Below, one piece after another: positions 60,631-64,000 of a stretch of 64,000 bases of DNA. Both the position numbers and the translations under genes were made by a program. The notes below the pieces were generated by a model, which worked only from the letters and a program-made list of their open reading frames with translations, was not told where the DNA came from and ran no database searches. How positions within the stretch are numbered: the stretch's first letter is position 1; each line of letters begins with the position of its first letter. Origin of the DNA: CATOSD01 sp965226695 (GTDB lineage Bacteria > Chloroflexota > Dehalococcoidia > Lucifugimonadales > CATOSD01); NCBI GenBank assembly GCA_965226695.1, contig OZ245405.1:3658001-3722000 (forward strand). The letters run 5' to 3'.

Positions 60631-61152
60631 CTAAGCCGGGGCGTCGGCCTCGGTGCCGGGCGCAGGGAGCCCCGCGACGTACTGCTCGAGGTAGAGGAGG
60701 TCGCCGCTGGCGCGCCGGGCGACGATCACGAGCGCATCGGCGGTTGCGACCTCCTCGAGCTGCTCGTCGACGAACCACTGGAGCAGGCCGCGCGACATGT
60801 GATCGTGCTCCTCGAGGGCGAGATCCATCAGCGTGTTGATCGCCTTCGTGACCTCGGTCTCGCTCGTCAGCGCGAGTTCAAGCGCCTCCATGGGTGAGGA
60901 GAACTCGGCCTGCCCGGCCTCGATCGCGGGGATGCGGACGATGGCGCCCGCGTTGTTGAGGAAGGCGATCAGCTTGAGTCCGTGACTCCGCTCCTCCTCG
61001 GCCTGCCCGCGGTAGCGGGCGGCGAGATTGGGGAGCGCCTCTCGCTCGAAGTAGGCCGCGAGCATCTCGTACTGGAGGGAGGCCTGGAACTCCCGCCCCA
61101 CTTGGAGCGAGAGCCCGTCCGCCATCGACTCGGAGATCAGCATCGTCGCCAT
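60631..61152 (-). CDS. Ferritin (non-haem)
   Basis: 173 residues from ATG 61152, 9 bases after the ferredoxin-like stop. A four-helix ferritin with ferroxidase residues: E in the first helix (REFQASLQYEMLAAYFERE), the E-x-x-H motif in AEEERSHGLKL, and acidic residues in TSETEVTKAINTL and EEHDHMSRGLLQWFVDEQLEE. It oxidises Fe(II) and stores iron. It is last in an operon of malyl-CoA lyase, ligase and ferredoxin-like genes, an unexpected position that may reflect a need for iron supply for the Fe-S protein. Confidence 0.88.
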   Translation of the reverse strand: MATMLISESMADGLSLQVGREFQASLQYEMLAAYFEREALPNLAARYRGQAEEERSHGLKLIAFLNNAGAIVRIPAIEAGQAEFSSPMEALELALTSETEVTKAINTLMDLALEEHDHMSRGLLQWFVDEQLEEVATADALVIVARRASGDLLYLEQYVAGLPAPGTEADAPA

Positions 61153-61161
61153 CGTCGCCCC

Positions 61162-61389
61162 CTACTCCGCGTAAAGCTTCACCACTCGGACGCGGTCGTC
61201 GCCCGCGGCCTGAATACAGAGGTCGCAGAGGGTGCACTCGTCGAGGTTCGCCGTCACCGCCGTCACGCCACCCCCCTCCGCCCGATCGAAGATGTCGACG
61301 GGACAGACCTCGATCAGGCGCTGTACGAGCTCCGGGTCCTTCTGGACCGACTCGGCGATGTCGACGCGGATGAAGAGCCCGTCCGGCAT
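61162..61389 (-). CDS. Small ferredoxin-like protein with one [4Fe-4S] site
   Basis: 75 residues from ATG 61389; TGATG overlap with the ligase alpha stop. Cys ligands C29 (IEVCPVDIFD), C52, C55 and C58 (ECTLCDLCIQAA) give one cluster, with the CP motif placed before the CxxCxxC set. It is related to ferredoxin subunits in the CPVDIF layout. The chain is too short for a second cluster. Electrons could come from the neighbouring metabolism, but no partner oxidoreductase is adjacent. Confidence 0.75.
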   Translation of the reverse strand: MPDGLFIRVDIAESVQKDPELVQRLIEVCPVDIFDRAEGGGVTAVTANLDECTLCDLCIQAAGDDRVRVVKLYAE

Positions 61390-62291
61390 CAGCGTGCGCC
61401 CATCCTCTCGCGCAGGAGCGCGGGGATGTGCTCGATCCGGTCGGCGACGGCGATCCCGGCTCGCTCCATGCGCTCGATCTTCTCCGCGGTCGTGTCCTCG
61501 CGTCCCTCCACGATCGTCCCGGCGTGGCCGAAGCGCATCCCCGGCATAGCGTCCATGAAGCGACCGGCCATGAAGGCCACCACGGGAAGGCGCGAGGAGA
61601 CGGCCTCCATGTACTCGGCGAGCGCCGCCTCCGCGCGCCCGCCCGGCTCGCTGTAGATGGCGATCCCCTGCGTCTCCGGGTCCCCCTCGAAGAGCGGCAT
61701 GAGCTCGGCGTAGGTGGAGCCGATAATGGCGTCGCCTCCGATTGAGCACGCCGTCGAGATGCCGAGCCCCGCCTGAGAGAGCGCGTTCGCGATCTCGACC
61801 GTCATCCCGCCGGAGCGCGACATCACGCCGACCGATCCCGGATGGAAGGCTCGGCGCGTGGCGTCCGCCGAGCCGCCGATCCCTCCCATCCGCGACTTCC
61901 CCGGCGAGATGATACCCAGACAGTTGGGGCCGATGACGCGGGCGCCCTCCTGCTCGGCGTGCTCCACGAACTCCGCGACCTCCCTGCGCGGGATGCGCTC
62001 GGTCACGACGACGATCAGCTTCACGCCGGCCTCGATGGCCTCGTGCACGGCGTCGGCGGCGAACGCCGGCGGGACCACGACGATGGAGCCGTCCACTCGC
62101 GTCCGCTCCGTGAACGCCCGCACCGTGTCCTCCACGGGGACGCCGTGCACCTCTCGCCCCTTGCGCCCGGGCGTGACGCCGCCCATCAACTTCGCGCCGT
62201 AGTCCAGGAGCTCTCTGGCCATCGTCACGGCCTCGCGGCCCGTGATCCCCTGGATGATGAACGTGCTCTCGCGGTCGATGAGGATCGACAC
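61389..62291 (-). CDS. Succinyl-CoA-synthetase-type ligase, alpha subunit (malate-CoA ligase-like)
   Basis: 300 residues. The N-terminus has the CoA-binding Rossmann block FIIQGITGREAVTMARELLD, followed by MGGVTPGRKG, GPNCLGIISP and the phospho-histidine H256 in RFGHAGTI. The usual SucD length is 290. Substrate acid is not fixed by sequence; the adjacent lyase makes malate or methylmalate/citramalate the reasonable acid. It starts 4 bases after the beta subunit. Confidence 0.82.
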   Translation of the reverse strand: MSILIDRESTFIIQGITGREAVTMARELLDYGAKLMGGVTPGRKGREVHGVPVEDTVRAFTERTRVDGSIVVVPPAFAADAVHEAIEAGVKLIVVVTERIPRREVAEFVEHAEQEGARVIGPNCLGIISPGKSRMGGIGGSADATRRAFHPGSVGVMSRSGGMTVEIANALSQAGLGISTACSIGGDAIIGSTYAELMPLFEGDPETQGIAIYSEPGGRAEAALAEYMEAVSSRLPVVAFMAGRFMDAMPGMRFGHAGTIVEGREDTTAEKIERMERAGIAVADRIEHIPALLRERMGAR

Positions 62292-62295
62292 GCGG

Positions 62296-63510
62296 CTAGC
62301 CCCCGTCCGGTCGAGCGAGCTTCGCGACGGCGCGCCTCGCCGCCTCGTGCATCGAGACCGACCGGTCCACGTACTCGACGCCGTAGCGCCTGAGGATGGC
62401 GAAGCCCTCCTCCTCCCAGGAGCCGGGGATGCGGAAGATCGCGATCTTCTCGGCCGGGTCGAATCCGGCGTCGATCACCCCCTTGATCACGCCGCGCGCC
62501 ATGATGTCGACCCGGGTGTTGGAGACGACGTTCATCATCACCGCGATCTTGTCTACGCCCGGTTTCGAGACGATGAGCTGCGTGAGGGCGGCCGTCTTGC
62601 GCACCGAGGGATTGCCCCCGACCTCGCAGTAGTTCGCGGGGTCGCCGCCGGCGGCGCGCACCGCGTCGAAGAGGGTGAGCGAGCCGCCGCCCGCCCCGAT
62701 CACGAGCCCGAGCGTGCCCGAGAACTCGGTGACGTTGCCGGCGACGCCGCGGGTGTCCTGGGCGTCCACTCGGGCACCCGCGACCTCGAAGGGGGTGGGC
62801 GGACGCGCCTGGCGGGTGTCGTGCTCGGGGATCCCGAGCTCGGCGAGGAGGGCGCGGTGCGTGCCGCGCGCCTCCGCCTCCATCTCCATGTGCGCGTCGA
62901 GAGCGAGGATGCTGCCGTCCGTGAGCTTCCCGATCGGGTTGATCTCCGCCAGCGTCAGGTCGTGTTCGCGGAAGGCGCGCGCGAGCTGGAGCACGATGCG
63001 GCCGAGGCGGTTGAGGTCGCCGCCGGTCACGCCGGTGCGCGCGACGGCGAGCTTCGCCTGGTAGTCGGAGAGCGGGCGCAGGGTCGAGAGGTGCGTGCGG
63101 GAGAGGTGATCGGGGTGTGTCTCGGCGACCTCCTCGATGTCGATGCCCCCCATGTCGCTGAAGATGATGACGGGGCGCTTCGCTCGACCGTCCCACGTCA
63201 CGGCGGCGTAGTACTCCTGCGCGATCTCGCCCTTCTGCTCGACCAGCACGCCGGTGGGGCGCTGGTCGTTGATCGAGAGCGCGAGGATGGCCTCGGCGGC
63301 GCTGCGGGCCTCCTCGGCGGTATCGGCGAAGCGCACGCCGCCCGCTTTCATGCGGCCGCCGCTGAGTACCTGCGACTTGAGGACAACCGGGCCGCCGAGC
63401 GCGCGCTGCGCATCCGCGGCCTCGTCGGCCGTGTGCGCGAGCCGGCTTCCGGGGAGCGGAACGCCGCGCCGCCGCAGCAGCTGCTTCGCCTCAAACTCGT
63501 AGAAGCGCAT
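62296..63510 (-). CDS. Succinyl-CoA-synthetase-type ligase, beta subunit (ATP-grasp, divergent)
   Basis: 404 residues. ATP-grasp N-terminus FEAKQLLRRRGVPLPGSRLA, VLKSQVLSGGRMKAGGV, the acidic metal site TLAEINPIGKLTDG, and a C-terminal domain with GLVIGAGGGSLTLFDAVRAA and YCEVGGNPS. Plain SucC reads VNGAGLAMATMD and VGGGA there, so this one belongs to a different branch, near malate- or citrate-CoA ligases. With the alpha chain it forms acyl-CoA from a dicarboxylic acid and ATP, or the reverse. It lies 16 bases after the lyase gene. Confidence 0.78.
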   Translation of the reverse strand: MRFYEFEAKQLLRRRGVPLPGSRLAHTADEAADAQRALGGPVVLKSQVLSGGRMKAGGVRFADTAEEARSAAEAILALSINDQRPTGVLVEQKGEIAQEYYAAVTWDGRAKRPVIIFSDMGGIDIEEVAETHPDHLSRTHLSTLRPLSDYQAKLAVARTGVTGGDLNRLGRIVLQLARAFREHDLTLAEINPIGKLTDGSILALDAHMEMEAEARGTHRALLAELGIPEHDTRQARPPTPFEVAGARVDAQDTRGVAGNVTEFSGTLGLVIGAGGGSLTLFDAVRAAGGDPANYCEVGGNPSVRKTAALTQLIVSKPGVDKIAVMMNVVSNTRVDIMARGVIKGVIDAGFDPAEKIAIFRIPGSWEEEGFAILRRYGVEYVDRSVSMHEAARRAVAKLARPDGG

Positions 63511-63525
63511 CGCTCTTCCCGCCGC

Positions 63526-64000
63526 CTAGCCCTGCGGGGCGGCGTCGCCCCCGCCGGAGCCGCTTTCGAAACCGTAGAGCGCGGCGAGCTCGGCGTCTCG
63601 CTCGGCGAGCCGGCGCGCGGTGGTCAGCATGACCTGCGCCTGCTTGTAGGTCGCATCGTCCTGCATCTTTCCATCGAGCATGATCACGCCGGAGCCGTCG
63701 CCCATCGCCTCGGTGATGCGGCGTGCGAAGGCGACCTCGTCTGCGGGCGGGGAGAAGACGCGCTTGGCAATCTCGATCTGGCTCGGGTGGATGGACCACG
63801 CCCCGACGCATCCCATCAGGAACGCGTTCCGGAACTGATCCTCACAGGCCACGGGGTCGGCGATGTCGCCGAAGGGGCCGTAGAACGGGTAGCAGCCCGC
63901 CGCGTTACAGGCGTCCACCATGCGCGCCATGGTGTAGTGCCATAGATCCTGCTGCGCGGTCGGCCGAGGCGCGTCGGCGTCTGCGGGGTCGGGATCGCTC
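63526..64000 (-). CDS. mcl1: L-Malyl-CoA/beta-methylmalyl-CoA lyase, C-terminal part (runs off window)
   Basis: The frame is open to the window edge, so about 158 C-terminal codons are visible and the start is missing. The block QQDLWHYTMARMVDACNAAG, YPFYGPFGDIADPVACEDQF, MGCVGAWSIHPSQIEIAKRV and GVIMLDGKMQDDATYKQA is that of the Mcl1/CitE-like lyase, distinct from citryl-CoA lyase by the GDIADP and GAWSIHPSQ stretch (recalled, not searched). It joins glyoxylate with propionyl-CoA (beta-methylmalyl-CoA) or acetyl-CoA (malyl-CoA), and the reverse. It leads the minus-strand operon with the ligase subunits. Confidence 0.8.
   Translation of the reverse strand, partial: SDPDPADADAPRPTAQQDLWHYTMARMVDACNAAGCYPFYGPFGDIADPVACEDQFRNAFLMGCVGAWSIHPSQIEIAKRVFSPPADEVAFARRITEAMGDGSGVIMLDGKMQDDATYKQAQVMLTTARRLAERDAELAALYGFESGSGGGDAAPQG

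Noticed and set aside
61162..61749. 195-codon frame extending the ferredoxin-like gene upstream
   Set aside because: The extra part is antisense-frame shadow of the ligase alpha gene (Arg-rich); the TGATG overlap gives a natural start at 61389.
62242..63945. 567-codon plus-strand frame over the ligase beta and lyase genes
   Set aside because: Shadow frame; the minus-strand genes have clear conserved motifs.
1..64000. tRNA, rRNA, CRISPR, IS elements, phage genes
   Set aside because: No cloverleaf, rRNA block, repeat-spacer array, transposase or integrase motif was seen by reading; a covariance search would be decisive.

Overview
The window is 64 kb of very GC-rich, densely coded bacterial DNA: about 63 protein genes, mostly short intergenic gaps, many 1-4 base stop/start overlaps and many GTG starts. 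No rRNA, tRNA, CRISPR array, insertion sequence or phage gene was seen. The content is a chromosomal catabolic region rich in acyl-CoA enzymes, F420/FMN luciferase-like oxidoreductases (3), acyl-CoA dehydrogenases (3), double VOC proteins (3), alpha/beta-hydrolase-fold proteins (6), MFS-type transporters (6), amidohydrolases, crotonase and MaoC hydratases. This profile fits a high-GC Chloroflexota (Dehalococcoidia/SAR202-like) or a deep actinobacterial lineage. That assignment is inferred from gene content only, and Chloroflexota is my first guess.

Layout. 1-2.8 kb: the first 40 codons of 3-hydroxyanthranilate 3,4-dioxygenase and a two-gene family III CoA-transferase pair. 2.9-6.5 kb: a NYN-domain protein, then an MFS/SDR/LLM operon on the minus strand. 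6.7-10.6 kb: a ThDP-dependent 2-hydroxyacyl-CoA lyase-like enzyme, an acyl-CoA dehydrogenase and a YceI protein. 10.6-20.8 kb: hydantoinase, flavin/F420 split barrel protein, MaoC and crotonase homologues, an MFS/amidohydrolase/hydrolase operon, cyclophilin and a truncated antiporter. 21-34 kb: transporters, MscS, a membrane-anchored glutamate-synthase-like protein, an LLM enzyme, a PHP protein and an acyl-CoA dehydrogenase. 34-43 kb: VOC, a second hydrolase/amidohydrolase pair, and a cobalamin section: a clear cobalamin riboswitch ahead of a BtuF-like lipoprotein, a MetE-like protein, and a separate ATPase/permease/binding-protein operon. 43-56.7 kb: amidase, VOC proteins, hydrolases, an SLC13-like transporter, LLM, crotonase and MFS.

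The most coherent pathway is at 56.8-64 kb. Mesaconyl-CoA hydratase and a (2S)-methylsuccinyl-CoA dehydrogenase with its diagnostic N-terminal extension lie on the plus strand. Facing them are a malyl-CoA/beta-methylmalyl-CoA lyase (cut by the window end), a succinyl-CoA-synthetase-like ligase (alpha and beta), a one-cluster ferredoxin-like protein and a ferritin. Together these would turn methylsuccinyl-CoA into glyoxylate plus propionyl-CoA, and join or split malyl-CoA: the lower half of the ethylmalonyl-CoA pathway. The upper half (crotonyl-CoA carboxylase/reductase, ethylmalonyl-CoA mutase) is not in the window. The B12 uptake genes would suit a pathway that needs B12 mutases, but that link is inference.

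A second notable pattern is that four of the six alpha/beta-hydrolase-fold proteins have no serine at the nucleophile elbow (three have G-x-H-T, one G-Q-A-T-G). No recognisable transcription factor was found in the whole 64 kb.
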